Of a stretch of DNA of 64,000 nt, positions 36,142-44,392 are shown piece by piece (the stretch's first letter is position 1; each line of letters starts with the position of its first letter). A model generated the notes under the pieces. It did no database searches. It was not told where the DNA came from and saw only the letters and a list, made by a program, of their open reading frames with translations. Origin of the DNA: Verrucomicrobiota bacterium (GTDB taxonomy: Bacteria > Verrucomicrobiota > Verrucomicrobiia > Limisphaerales > UBA9464); assembly GCA_947454705.1 (NCBI GenBank), contig CANGKZ010000006.1:62001-126000 (forward strand), read 5' to 3'. The position numbers and the translations under genes were made by a program.

Positions 36142-36858
36142 ATGCTTCCCGTGATCGAACAGATGCTCGTCCTCCAAGATCGCGACCGCCGACTCCTGCG
36201 GGTGAAGGCGGAATTGGCCGACATCCCTCTTCAGCGCAAACGGCTTCAGGACAAGGCGGCACTCGCCAATGCAGGGCATGAGGCGGCCAAGGTTCGGTCC
36301 CGTCAGATCGAGAGCGATCGCAAGAAGTTGGAGCTCGAGGTCGAGACCAAGCGCGATTTCATCCGGAAGTGCGAGACTCTCCAGGGCCAGACCAAGAGCA
36401 ACGACGAGTACAAGCGCTACCGGCACCAGATCGAAACGACTGAGGGCGAAATCCACGCGTTGGAGGATCAGGAACTGGTGTACATGGAGCAGGCCGAAGG
36501 GGCTGCCAAGGAATTGGCCGCCGCCGCCAAGGTGGCTGCAGAGCTGAAGGCTGAGAGCGATCGTCACCTCGCCGATCTCGCCGCCCGCGAGGCGAATCTT
36601 CAGAAGGAACTCGCCGTCGTCACCACCGACCGGGCCGCCGCGGCCGCCGTCGTTGAGCCGCAGGCCCTCTCCCGATACGACCGCATTCTCCTGACGCGCG
36701 GTGAAAACATTGTGGTCGGGGTCAACAACGCCACCTGCGGCGGATGCCACATGAAGCTTCCCCAGCAGGTGTTCCTCGCCACCAAGGCTCAGAAGGAAGT
36801 CGCGAACTGCAGCAATTGCGGACGGATCCTGTACTACACCCGCGACATGGAAGGCTGA
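36142..36858 (+). CDS. Coiled-coil zinc-ribbon protein (DUF164/zf-RING_7 type)
   Basis: A 238-residue protein. Residues 1-180 are highly charged and helical (for example DRKKLELEVETKRDFIRKCE), predicted to form a long antiparallel coiled coil. The C-terminus has a C4 zinc ribbon, CGGCHMKLP...CSNCGRILYY. Bacterial relatives are sometimes called nucleic-acid binding, but the function is not settled. It is transcribed away from degP. Confidence 0.88.
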   Translation: MLPVIEQMLVLQDRDRRLLRVKAELADIPLQRKRLQDKAALANAGHEAAKVRSRQIESDRKKLELEVETKRDFIRKCETLQGQTKSNDEYKRYRHQIETTEGEIHALEDQELVYMEQAEGAAKELAAAAKVAAELKAESDRHLADLAAREANLQKELAVVTTDRAAAAAVVEPQALSRYDRILLTRGENIVVGVNNATCGGCHMKLPQQVFLATKAQKEVANCSNCGRILYYTRDMEG

Positions 36859-36894
36859 CTCGAAGTTCGCAGATCGGAGATCGAAGATCGGGAA

Positions 36895-37326
36895 TCAGGC
36901 GGGGGCGACTTCGATTTGGTCGGCGAGTTCGGCGGGGAATGGAACCGCCTGCATGGTGCCGTCGGGCCGCTTGGCCACACAAACGACGGTCAATTTGCCC
37001 ACGGCCACTTCTTCGGCCGGACCGGGTTCGATCCGGCGAAATCGGATCTCGTAGCTGAGCACCTTGGGGCGCTTTTCCGTGACGCGCAGGGTCAGCTCCA
37101 CCACGTCCTCAAACCGCAGCGGCTTTCGGAAGTCGCACGACGCATGCACCCGCGGCAATCCCAGCGGGGGATCGAACTGCGGCATCACCACGGATCCTCC
37201 CAGCGAACGCCAGAAGGCATGCTCCACGGTCTCCATGTATTTGAAGAAGTTGGAGAAATGGACGATGCCAGCGAGGTCCGTTTCGCTGAACTCAACTCGA
37301 CGCGTGGCTTTGAATTCGAAGGGCAC
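36895..37326 (-). CDS. YbgC-like acyl-CoA thioesterase (hotdog fold)
   Basis: A 143-residue 4HBT-family protein. The N-terminal RVEFSETDLAGIVHFSNFFKYME contains the catalytic Asp of the xTDxxGxVHFxN motif. The hotdog helix and sheet follow, with VHASCDFRKPLRFEDVVELTLRV. Members hydrolyse acyl-CoA or 4-hydroxybenzoyl-CoA type thioesters. Its upstream side on the minus strand is occupied by the 8-bp minisatellite at 37401-37577, which may therefore lie in its control region. Confidence 0.88.
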   Translation of the reverse strand: MPFEFKATRRVEFSETDLAGIVHFSNFFKYMETVEHAFWRSLGGSVVMPQFDPPLGLPRVHASCDFRKPLRFEDVVELTLRVTEKRPKVLSYEIRFRRIEPGPAEEVAVGKLTVVCVAKRPDGTMQAVPFPAELADQIEVAPA

Positions 37327-37400
37327 AGGGGGGGGAAGACGTTTGGCGGAGGATTGTCGGAGTTGAGGGGGGATGCAACTCGGGCGCAGCAGCGGGTATG

Positions 37401-37577
37401 CGAGTGGGTGAGTGGGCGAGTGGGTGAGTGGGCGAGTGGGTGAGTGGGTGAGTGGGTGAGTGGGTGAGTGGGTGAGTGGGCGAGGGGGTGAGGGGGTGAG
37501 GGGGTGAGTGGGTGAGTGGGTGAGTGGGTGAGTGGGCGAGTGGGTGAGTGGGCGAGTGGGTGAGTGGGTGAGTGGGC
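37401..37577. repeat. 8-bp minisatellite, about 22 units, G-rich
   Basis: Consensus GTGAGTGG / GCGAGTGG repeated head to tail about 22 times, with a few CGAGGGGG variants in the centre. GGG runs recur every 8 nt on the plus strand, which should favour G-quadruplex formation. It fills the space between the glycosyltransferase stop at 37584 and the thioesterase start at 37326. Frames read through it give a repeated Gly-Glu-Trp-Val-Ser-Gly pattern, but no gene is supported. Confidence 0.95.
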
Positions 37578-37583
37578 GGCGGG

Positions 37584-38903
37584 TCAGTGGGGGTTCGCGA
37601 GGAGGCGTTGGAGGGCTTGGATGGTTTGGGTGGCCATCGCGGTGTCGGTATAATCGCGGAATACCGCTTCGCGTCCGGCCCGCCCCAGGGCTCGCAGTTG
37701 CCGCGGGTCGCGGAGCAATGAATCCAGCGCCGAGGCCAGAGCTTCCGCCGTGTTGGCTCCGCAGTTCACGCCGCCGCCGGTCGCTCGGATCAACTCCGGA
37801 TACGCTCCGCAGTTCGGCTGCACCACCGGGGTCCCGGCGGCCATGGCTTCAATCACGTACAGACCGAACGCCTCCTCGTTCTTCGCAGGAACCGAAAGCA
37901 CGTCGCACTCGGAATAAAACCGGACCTTCTCCTCGCGGCTTAGATTGGTGGCGACGGAAACAGATTCCGCCAGACCGGCCTTCGCAAGCCGCGCCTGGAT
38001 GCGTTCCAAAAATGGGACATCCCCGGGGCCGCATCCGCCGCCAAGTTTTAGGCGGAGCCGGGGATGACGGCCGGACTGCCGGAGGGCGATGAAGGCTTCG
38101 ACCACGGTTTCGAGCCCTTTTTCCGGGCAGATGCGTGCGAAGAAGCCGAGGGTGAGGGGATCGGTGGAACTTGGAACGGGGCGCTCGGGAAGCTGGTCGT
38201 AGCCTTCGAGATGAATTCCGTTGGGCACCACCTCGACCGATTTGGGATCGAGGCCGAGGCGCGACGCCATGCGGTCGGCGAAGAAGCGGCTAGGCGCGAT
38301 CCATCCGTCCATCTCCGGGGCCAGGGCGCGAAGCTCCTCCCATCCCTTGGTGTTCCAAGGTTGGGGCATGGAATCGAGGAAGGCTTCCTCGCTTTGCAGA
38401 AAGCACACGACGCGCGTGTTCAGGCGCGCCTTGAGTTCGCGGGTGAAGCCTCCGAGCAGGGCGTTGGAGAGCAGGACGGCATCGGGCCGCGGCAGATGGG
38501 CGAGCCAGCCGGTGAGTTCGTCGAGGTCGCGCGATTGATTTCCGCGTTCCCCGCGCAGCATGGACACGGTGAGTTCGCCCACGTCGTCCGGACGTGTCTT
38601 CGCCGTCTTGCCAGAGGCCCAGCGGAGCAGGGGGCCGGCATCGAACCAGCGACGGAACCATCCCGGCATGCGGCGGTGCAGCGAGGATTTCTGGTCGAGG
38701 TAAACGTTGATGCCGCCGAAGAACGTCGGGGTTCCGGCTGCGGCGTTGGCCTCATCGAGCGTCATCGGCAGGTACAGCGGCACCATGAGGGTGTCGTGCC
38801 CCTGACGACGCAGCGCGGTGACCAGCGCGTTGTCGCGGAAGCAATTCCCGCAATACATGCCGCCAGCGCCCGGAGTGATCTGGACCAGATTCAAACGCGG
38901 CAA
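37584..38903 (-). CDS. GT4-family glycosyltransferase
   Basis: A 439-residue retaining glycosyltransferase of the GT-B fold. The N-terminal half begins LNLVQITPGAGGMYCGNCFRDNALV. The C-terminal nucleotide-sugar domain has LGFFARICPEKGLE and the E-x7-E motif in EAFGLYVIEAMAAGTPVVQP. It acts in the cytoplasm on a nucleotide sugar; donor and acceptor are unknown. It is the last gene of the minus-strand operon beginning with the PQQ-like gene, 46 nt downstream of the halogenase-like gene, so it could glycosylate the product of that pathway. Confidence 0.87.
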   Translation of the reverse strand: MPRLNLVQITPGAGGMYCGNCFRDNALVTALRRQGHDTLMVPLYLPMTLDEANAAAGTPTFFGGINVYLDQKSSLHRRMPGWFRRWFDAGPLLRWASGKTAKTRPDDVGELTVSMLRGERGNQSRDLDELTGWLAHLPRPDAVLLSNALLGGFTRELKARLNTRVVCFLQSEEAFLDSMPQPWNTKGWEELRALAPEMDGWIAPSRFFADRMASRLGLDPKSVEVVPNGIHLEGYDQLPERPVPSSTDPLTLGFFARICPEKGLETVVEAFIALRQSGRHPRLRLKLGGGCGPGDVPFLERIQARLAKAGLAESVSVATNLSREEKVRFYSECDVLSVPAKNEEAFGLYVIEAMAAGTPVVQPNCGAYPELIRATGGGVNCGANTAEALASALDSLLRDPRQLRALGRAGREAVFRDYTDTAMATQTIQALQRLLANPH

Positions 38904-38949
38904 CGGTAGTCTGCGATGGGGAAAAAGCCAGTGACGCCGTGGGACGGTC

Positions 38950-40263
38950 TCAGGCCGCGATCATGGAGGAGCGTCCGGGCGCGGGCATGCCGAACGGCAG
39001 CGGCTCGGGAATCGAGGTGAACTCCGCGAATGCCTTGAACAAGTCGCTGAAGTCGCGGTTCACATCGCCGGAGAGACAGTCGGTCAGGATCCCGTGCATT
39101 TCGGGATACTTGTCGGTCACGGTGCGGAAGCTGATGGTCGGATCGTAGAAGGCATAGACCAGCTTGCGCATGTTCTCCATGCCTTCGCACATCATTGCTC
39201 CGTAGTCGGCGAACTTGGCGGAGCTGGTGTCGTCGTCGAGCAACGCCTGGTGCACCGCATCGCCCGCCGCCACGCCGCTCTTCAAGGCGAGCATGAGGCC
39301 GCTGGAAAACACGGGGTCGAGGAATCCAAAGGCGTCGCCGGCGAGGACCAATCCGTCATCGGAGCAGAACTCCGAACGGAAGGTGTACTCCGCAGTAAGC
39401 CAGTACTCGCCGCAGGGTTTTCCGCCGGTGAGATGCTGCTCGATCCATTTGTTCTCGGGTACTTCCCGATGGAAGATCGTTTTTGGGTCCTTGATGCCGT
39501 CGCGGGTGAGGTATTTGCCATCCGCCACCACGCCCACGCTGACGCGGTTGTTGTTCTGCGGGATGTACCAGAACCAGCCCTTGTTGGGGATGAAGGCAAC
39601 GGTGGTGGCGCCTTCATCGATGCCGGGATCGCGCACGGCTCCCTCGTAATAGGTCCACACGGCGACCTTGTTCAGCTTCGGATCCCCGCGGCGCCAGGCG
39701 TTGCGGGTGGCGGCGATGGCCTCGCGTCCCGTGGCATCGATGGTGACCGGGGCATGAATCTCGTACTCGGTGCCGTCGGCCCGCTTGACGCGGACTCCGT
39801 AGTACCGTCCGTTGCGTCGCAGGAGTTCCGTGACCGTGCTTTCCTCGCGAACATCCGCGCCCAGGGAGCGGGTGTTCTCCATCATCATTTCGTCAAACTC
39901 CGATCGGAGCACCTGCCAGGTTTGCGCGACGGTTTCGCGGTCGTAGCGGTTGTAAAAATAGAACGGCTGGCTGGCGCGTCCGGAGGGCGAAACGAACTGA
40001 ACCGAATATTTCTTCGGGAAGCTCGAAGCCCGGAGCTTGGGGATCATTCCAATCCGCTCCAGCGAGGGATAGGTGAAGGGGATCAGGGATTCGCCGATGT
40101 GATACCGCGGGAATTTTTCCCGTTCGAGCACGATGACCTTGCGCCCGTGCTGGGCCAGCACGGCGCCCGCCGAACATCCGGCTGGGCCGCCTCCGATGAT
40201 CACGCAGTCGCAACGTTCCGTACCAGAATTGGTCGTCGATGTGGCAATGGCAGTGGCAGTCAT
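38950..40263 (-). CDS. Flavin-dependent halogenase-like oxidoreductase
   Basis: A 437-residue FAD enzyme. The dinucleotide-binding GGGPAG motif is at residues 24-29, followed by the ESLIPF segment. The halogenase hallmark WxWxIP appears as WFWYIP at residues 230-235, and the FxDPxxSSG motif as FLDPVFSSG near 314-322. Lys84/85 in the SFPKKYSVQF stretch are candidates for the halogenase catalytic Lys. Geranylgeranyl-reductase-type and other FAD oxidoreductases share parts of these motifs, so halogenation is probable but not certain. The start overlaps the stop of the chorismate-lyase-like gene by 4 nt. The likely substrate is therefore an aromatic acid. Confidence 0.75.
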   Translation of the reverse strand: MTATAIATSTTNSGTERCDCVIIGGGPAGCSAGAVLAQHGRKVIVLEREKFPRYHIGESLIPFTYPSLERIGMIPKLRASSFPKKYSVQFVSPSGRASQPFYFYNRYDRETVAQTWQVLRSEFDEMMMENTRSLGADVREESTVTELLRRNGRYYGVRVKRADGTEYEIHAPVTIDATGREAIAATRNAWRRGDPKLNKVAVWTYYEGAVRDPGIDEGATTVAFIPNKGWFWYIPQNNNRVSVGVVADGKYLTRDGIKDPKTIFHREVPENKWIEQHLTGGKPCGEYWLTAEYTFRSEFCSDDGLVLAGDAFGFLDPVFSSGLMLALKSGVAAGDAVHQALLDDDTSSAKFADYGAMMCEGMENMRKLVYAFYDPTISFRTVTDKYPEMHGILTDCLSGDVNRDFSDLFKAFAEFTSIPEPLPFGMPAPGRSSMIAA

Positions 40264-40838
40264 GGTCGTTTAGCCCCCGGGGGCGGTAATATTTCGATGA
40301 TCTCAGCCAGAATCCGGCCGGCGGAATCCCGCAACGCATTCTGACGACCGTAAACTTCCATCGATTCGGAAAAATGCAACGCACACGTAATAAATGCGTC
40401 CGGCTGGAATCGGAGGAACGCGGTGGGGCGGCTGGTGTACTGGATGCCGCTGGCGTTGAGGATGCCGCCGAGGGGCAGGTGTTCTTCGAGGATCTTGCCG
40501 CGCCAGGGTTCCGGAAAGCGCGAGAGATCAATGCGGATGGCGCCCAGTTCGACAGGCTGATTGGTCCCGTCGAGTTCCAGCACGGATTCACGCCAGTAGC
40601 TGTCGCCTTCCTGTCGGCGGCTGACCACGCGGAGGTGCAGCGCGCTGCCGTGGAACTGTTCCAGCGTGCGGGTCATGTCGCGCTCGTGGACCAGAAGCGA
40701 TCGGGCCGGCTCGGGGAGCGAGTCGCCGGGGACGACCTCGTGCGGGAGGAGGGGGCGACCGTTCCAGGCGTAGAAGTCGTCCAGCGGGTGGATCGCCGAG
40801 CGCGGCTTTACGGGGCTGACGGAGGAGGCGGAGGTCAT
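40260..40838 (-). CDS. Chorismate-lyase-like (UbiC/DUF98-type) protein
   Basis: A 192-residue protein resembling chorismate pyruvate-lyases, which release 4-hydroxybenzoate from chorismate. The supporting core is SLLVHERDMTRTLEQFHGSA followed by ESVLELDGTNQPVELGAIRIDL, and LPLGGILNASGIQYTSRP. The conserved Glu and Arg residues expected around the active site are present, but distance from bacterial UbiC is large, so the reaction is inferred. It overlaps both neighbours by 4 nt and sits directly before the halogenase-like gene, supporting a shared aromatic substrate. Confidence 0.6.
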   Translation of the reverse strand: MTSASSVSPVKPRSAIHPLDDFYAWNGRPLLPHEVVPGDSLPEPARSLLVHERDMTRTLEQFHGSALHLRVVSRRQEGDSYWRESVLELDGTNQPVELGAIRIDLSRFPEPWRGKILEEHLPLGGILNASGIQYTSRPTAFLRFQPDAFITCALHFSESMEVYGRQNALRDSAGRILAEIIEILPPPGAKRP

Positions 40839-42982
40839 GGAAGATCCTTGCGGGCGAGGCGGGCCAGGGCGCGTCGCTCGGGGGAGGGGCGCGGGCCGAT
40901 CTGATCAAACGGAATGGGGGCGTAGCCGAGTTTGGCGAGCGGATATCCCGGGCCCGGGCGAAGGTCGCCGATGCGCTCGTTGCGGAAGGGAAGGCTGGAG
41001 CCGAGCCAGTTGCCGCGGAGTTCGAGGGCCGACTCCGGTGCGTGCCAGACCCGCTGGAGCCACTTGCCGACCACCACGTTGCTGGCCACGAGATTTCCGG
41101 CCGGCGGGATTCCCTGGAACCGGGCTGCATCCATTTTTGGTCCCCCCGGCGGGCCGTAGTAGGCGTCGAGCGCCCGCATGGCGGGATATCTGGATTGGTA
41201 TAGTGCCAGCGGGACGTCCCCGAGGCTTTTGCGCATTACCTGTTCCACCATCTCGCGCCAGACCGGTGTGGTATCGAGTCCGCGTCCATCGATGCGCAGC
41301 GCCGGGTTGCAGTCGACGAAGAGGTTTCCGATGACCTGGTGGTCGCGTCCTCCACCAATGAACATCGCCCAATGCACCTTCCAGAAGGCATTGCCAACCA
41401 CTTCGGTGCCGCTCACGCAGTCGTCCATGTACACGCCCATGGAGCCCATGCCCACGCCGCCGGTTTCGTGGATGAAATTGGATCGGATCCGGTTTCCGCG
41501 AAACGAGTAGTCGCGCCCCGTGTAGATTGCTCCGACATCACCCGTCTCCAGGGCCACGTGGTGGATGTCGTTGAATTCGATCAGCTGCTCATTGCCCCAG
41601 AAGAGGATGCCGCAGTGGGGGTGATCCTGAACGCGGTTGTGAGAGGCGCGGTTGCCGACGCCGAACATCTGAATCGCGGGCACGTAGCACTTGGACCAGC
41701 GGCCCTGGCGGCGGAACTCGCAATCCTCCACGAAATGTCCGCCCGGGCTGAGTGTCTGCCGGTCGCCGCCGATGATCATTACGCCGCCGTCTCCGCAGTC
41801 GGAGATGTTGCACCGCTGAACCCCATTGCCGGTGCCGTCGAGCAACTCAACCGCCCAGGTTCCGATGTTGCGGATCTCGCATCCATTCACCCGGTTGCCG
41901 GTGCCGCCGCGGATTTCCACTCCGACACCACGCACGGCTTCGAGGATCATTCCTGATACTTCGACGTGGCGGGTTTCCTTCAGGCGGAAGAACGGCTGGT
42001 CGAGCGTCGAGACCACGGCCTCGTTCTTGTCCGAAGGCGCGGCGTCGCCCGGGGGCCAGAAGTAGAGTTTCAGGTTCTGACGATCGATCCACCACTCGCC
42101 CGGTTGATCGAGTTCCTCGAGAACGTTGAGGAAATAGAAGCGCTGCCCTTTTCGGAACCCGTAGAGACCGCTCGGTGGGGCGGTCCGGATCCGGTGTTCC
42201 ACAGGATCCAGCGATTCGATCCGCTCGTACGAATTGGCCCAATCCCACGCCCAGTAGCCGTGCACCCAGACGTCGTCCGACGATTTCCACCGGGACGGAC
42301 GGTCGCCGGAGTAGAGGAATCCGGAGGTGAGTTTGCCCAGTTCGCCGCCGTGCTCATCGCGTCCGACGCTGTCTGCCGGGAGTCCAGCGATGGATGAAAA
42401 CGATCCCGCGTTGGGCCATTGCGCGAGCACCATGGGGAGTCCGCCGAAGAACAGTTCGGAATGCGATGCGGGAACGGTACGTGAAAAACCGCGCGAAACC
42501 AGGCCTCCGACCTCCGTGATGCCGTTCGAACGCAGGTCGGCCACCCGAACGTGATCGCGCGCGTCCGGGGCGAGGCGGGCGGTGATCACCGGATCCGTTA
42601 CGGTTGTAAACGAGGAGACGATCCGGCCTCCTAAAAGTCGCACGCGATCGCCAGGCCAGGCCTTCCACTGCGCCGGTTTTCCCTCGGTTCCGGAGTCTTC
42701 GGCGGTCAGTTCCAGCGCCTGGGTGCGGGGATAGTCCCCGGCGTGGAGCCACACGGTCGTCGCAGGAGTGCCGGGCTTTGCGCGGCCTTCCCGCGCCAGA
42801 TCACGGGCGCGTTCCAGCGATGCCACCGGACGGCTCCGCGTCCCAGGATTGGTATCGAGTCCGGCGGGGGATACGTGGATGTCCTCCCGACTGGAAAGCG
42901 CCAGCAGCCCGGCGAGCAATGCCACGCCGCCAGTGAACCAGCCACGGACCTGCGTGCCGCGATGGGAACGGAAATCAGGCAT
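40835..42982 (-). CDS. Exported right-handed beta-helix protein
   Basis: A 715-residue protein with an N-terminal hydrophobic segment (GVALLAGLLALSS), probably a signal or anchor. The central region (about 360-590) has many short repeats such as GTGNRVNGCEIRNIGTWAV and NRIRSNFIHETGGVGMGSMGVYMDD, typical of parallel beta-helix (pectate-lyase-like) folds. The N-terminal part has the DIHVSPAGLDTNPGTRSRPVASLERARD motif found in such exported proteins. Substrate unknown; polysaccharide lyases or hydrolases are the usual relatives. The ATG at 42980-42982 overlaps the radical SAM stop by 8 nt. Confidence 0.8.
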   Translation of the reverse strand: MPDFRSHRGTQVRGWFTGGVALLAGLLALSSREDIHVSPAGLDTNPGTRSRPVASLERARDLAREGRAKPGTPATTVWLHAGDYPRTQALELTAEDSGTEGKPAQWKAWPGDRVRLLGGRIVSSFTTVTDPVITARLAPDARDHVRVADLRSNGITEVGGLVSRGFSRTVPASHSELFFGGLPMVLAQWPNAGSFSSIAGLPADSVGRDEHGGELGKLTSGFLYSGDRPSRWKSSDDVWVHGYWAWDWANSYERIESLDPVEHRIRTAPPSGLYGFRKGQRFYFLNVLEELDQPGEWWIDRQNLKLYFWPPGDAAPSDKNEAVVSTLDQPFFRLKETRHVEVSGMILEAVRGVGVEIRGGTGNRVNGCEIRNIGTWAVELLDGTGNGVQRCNISDCGDGGVMIIGGDRQTLSPGGHFVEDCEFRRQGRWSKCYVPAIQMFGVGNRASHNRVQDHPHCGILFWGNEQLIEFNDIHHVALETGDVGAIYTGRDYSFRGNRIRSNFIHETGGVGMGSMGVYMDDCVSGTEVVGNAFWKVHWAMFIGGGRDHQVIGNLFVDCNPALRIDGRGLDTTPVWREMVEQVMRKSLGDVPLALYQSRYPAMRALDAYYGPPGGPKMDAARFQGIPPAGNLVASNVVVGKWLQRVWHAPESALELRGNWLGSSLPFRNERIGDLRPGPGYPLAKLGYAPIPFDQIGPRPSPERRALARLARKDLP

Positions 42983-44324
42983 AGCGGCCGGTTCGGTGCT
43001 CCGGTTTGAAGAAGACCTGGAGCAATCGATCCACCTGGAGCAACGCGTTCCGGTTGAGTTCGAGACGGTCACCCGATTCGGTCAGGTGCCCGTCGTTCCG
43101 GAGTTGTTCCAGGGCCGGGGCGAACTGGATTCGCGGGTCGGTACCAAATTTGGTCGTGAAGGCCGCGATGCTCACGCTGCCCAGTTTGAGCTGGAGCATG
43201 AATTCGCGGAGGTATTTTTCATCGTGCGGCACCACGTAGGCGCGGTGCGTGGGCAGTCCGCCGGCGCTGACTGCATCGACGTACGGCTGGAAGTCGTGGT
43301 GGTTCTGGTAGTGGACTCCGTTGAGGTGCCCGAAGCTGGCCACGCCGATGGAAAGGATGTCGGCTCCGGAGAACAGTCCCTCGCGGTATACGAACTTCAC
43401 CTTCGCCGGATCGCGGACGACCGTGGTGGTGCTGGTGACGGTGTATCCCGCCTTTTCAAATTCGCCGAACGCGTAGTCCACCCAGCGGCGCTTGGTGTCC
43501 CAGTCGGCCACCGGGGCGACCAGTTTTCCCTCGGCTTTCATCTGGCGATAGATGCCCGTGTTGTAGGGCACTTCCATCTGGTAGATCGTCACCGAATCCG
43601 GCTGCAGCGCGACCGCCTTTGCCACGGCCATGCGCCACTTCTCCTCGGTTTCCTCCACCATGCCGGCGATGAGATCGATGTTGATCTGCGGGAATCCAAT
43701 CTCGCGTGCGAAGGCGTAGGCGCGCTCGACTTCCTTGGATCGATGCGCACGGCCGTTGACCTCGAGGATGTGGTCGTCGAAGTGCTCAATGCCGAGGCTG
43801 AGCCGCGTCACGCCGATGTCGCGAATGGCGCGGAGTTTCAGGTCGGTGAGCGTTCCGGGTTCGCCTTCGAAGGTGATTTCCACCGCTTCGTCCCACGGCA
43901 GGAGGCGCTTCATGCCGTCGGTGAGGTACCGAAGTTGGTCTGGCGAAAGGTAGCTGGGCGTTCCGCCGCCGAAGTAGATGAACTTGGGTTTGCGTCCGCC
44001 GATAACCGGGCGCGCGGCGTACACCGCGAGCTCCTTAAGCAGGGCATCGATGTAGCCCTTGATGTCCTCGGCGTTCTTGTCGGTGTACACGCGGAAGTAG
44101 CAGAAGTGGCAGCGCTTCCGGCAAAACGGAATGTGGGTGTACAGGCCGAGAGGCACCCCGGGGGCTGGCGCGCGATTCAGGGCATCGGCGAAATCCGCCA
44201 CTGCTTCCTGCTTCCAAAAGGCGAAGGGTGGGTAATTGGCTACGAAATAATTTCCCGCGGTCGTCTCCTTCTGGATCGGAGGTCCGACGGTGGCAGGCGG
44301 CGGAGCAATGGTGATGGAGCTCAT
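42975..44324 (-). CDS. HemN-like radical SAM enzyme
   Basis: A 449-residue radical SAM protein. The iron-sulfur motif is CRKRCHFC (Cys68, Cys72, Cys75), followed by the TIM-barrel motifs FGGGTPSYL, EITFEGEPGTLT and LSLGIEHFDDHIL. A HemN_C-type C-terminal region is recognisable (YLREFMLQLKLGSVS). The family includes coproporphyrinogen III dehydrogenase, the heme chaperone HemW and many natural-product methylases and cyclopropanases. With no heme genes beside it and this operon context, a biosynthetic role outside heme is plausible. The ATG at 44322-44324 was chosen; longer starts run into the PQQ-like gene. Confidence 0.85.
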   Translation of the reverse strand: MSSITIAPPPATVGPPIQKETTAGNYFVANYPPFAFWKQEAVADFADALNRAPAPGVPLGLYTHIPFCRKRCHFCYFRVYTDKNAEDIKGYIDALLKELAVYAARPVIGGRKPKFIYFGGGTPSYLSPDQLRYLTDGMKRLLPWDEAVEITFEGEPGTLTDLKLRAIRDIGVTRLSLGIEHFDDHILEVNGRAHRSKEVERAYAFAREIGFPQINIDLIAGMVEETEEKWRMAVAKAVALQPDSVTIYQMEVPYNTGIYRQMKAEGKLVAPVADWDTKRRWVDYAFGEFEKAGYTVTSTTTVVRDPAKVKFVYREGLFSGADILSIGVASFGHLNGVHYQNHHDFQPYVDAVSAGGLPTHRAYVVPHDEKYLREFMLQLKLGSVSIAAFTTKFGTDPRIQFAPALEQLRNDGHLTESGDRLELNRNALLQVDRLLQVFFKPEHRTGRYA

Positions 44325-44392
44325 CGGTTTCGGAAATTGGAGTTGGGTGCGACCGTCGGAAACGGATTGGGAAGGTGTCGTCGGGATTCGAA

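Noticed and set aside
37401-37577. Possible CRISPR array
   Set aside because: Units are 8 nt with no spacers, so it is a minisatellite. No cas genes are nearby.
42975-44324. Assignment as HemN or HemW
   Set aside because: The motifs fit the HemN-like superfamily, but the operon context has no heme genes and the exact subgroup cannot be fixed by eye, so a specific symbol was withheld.
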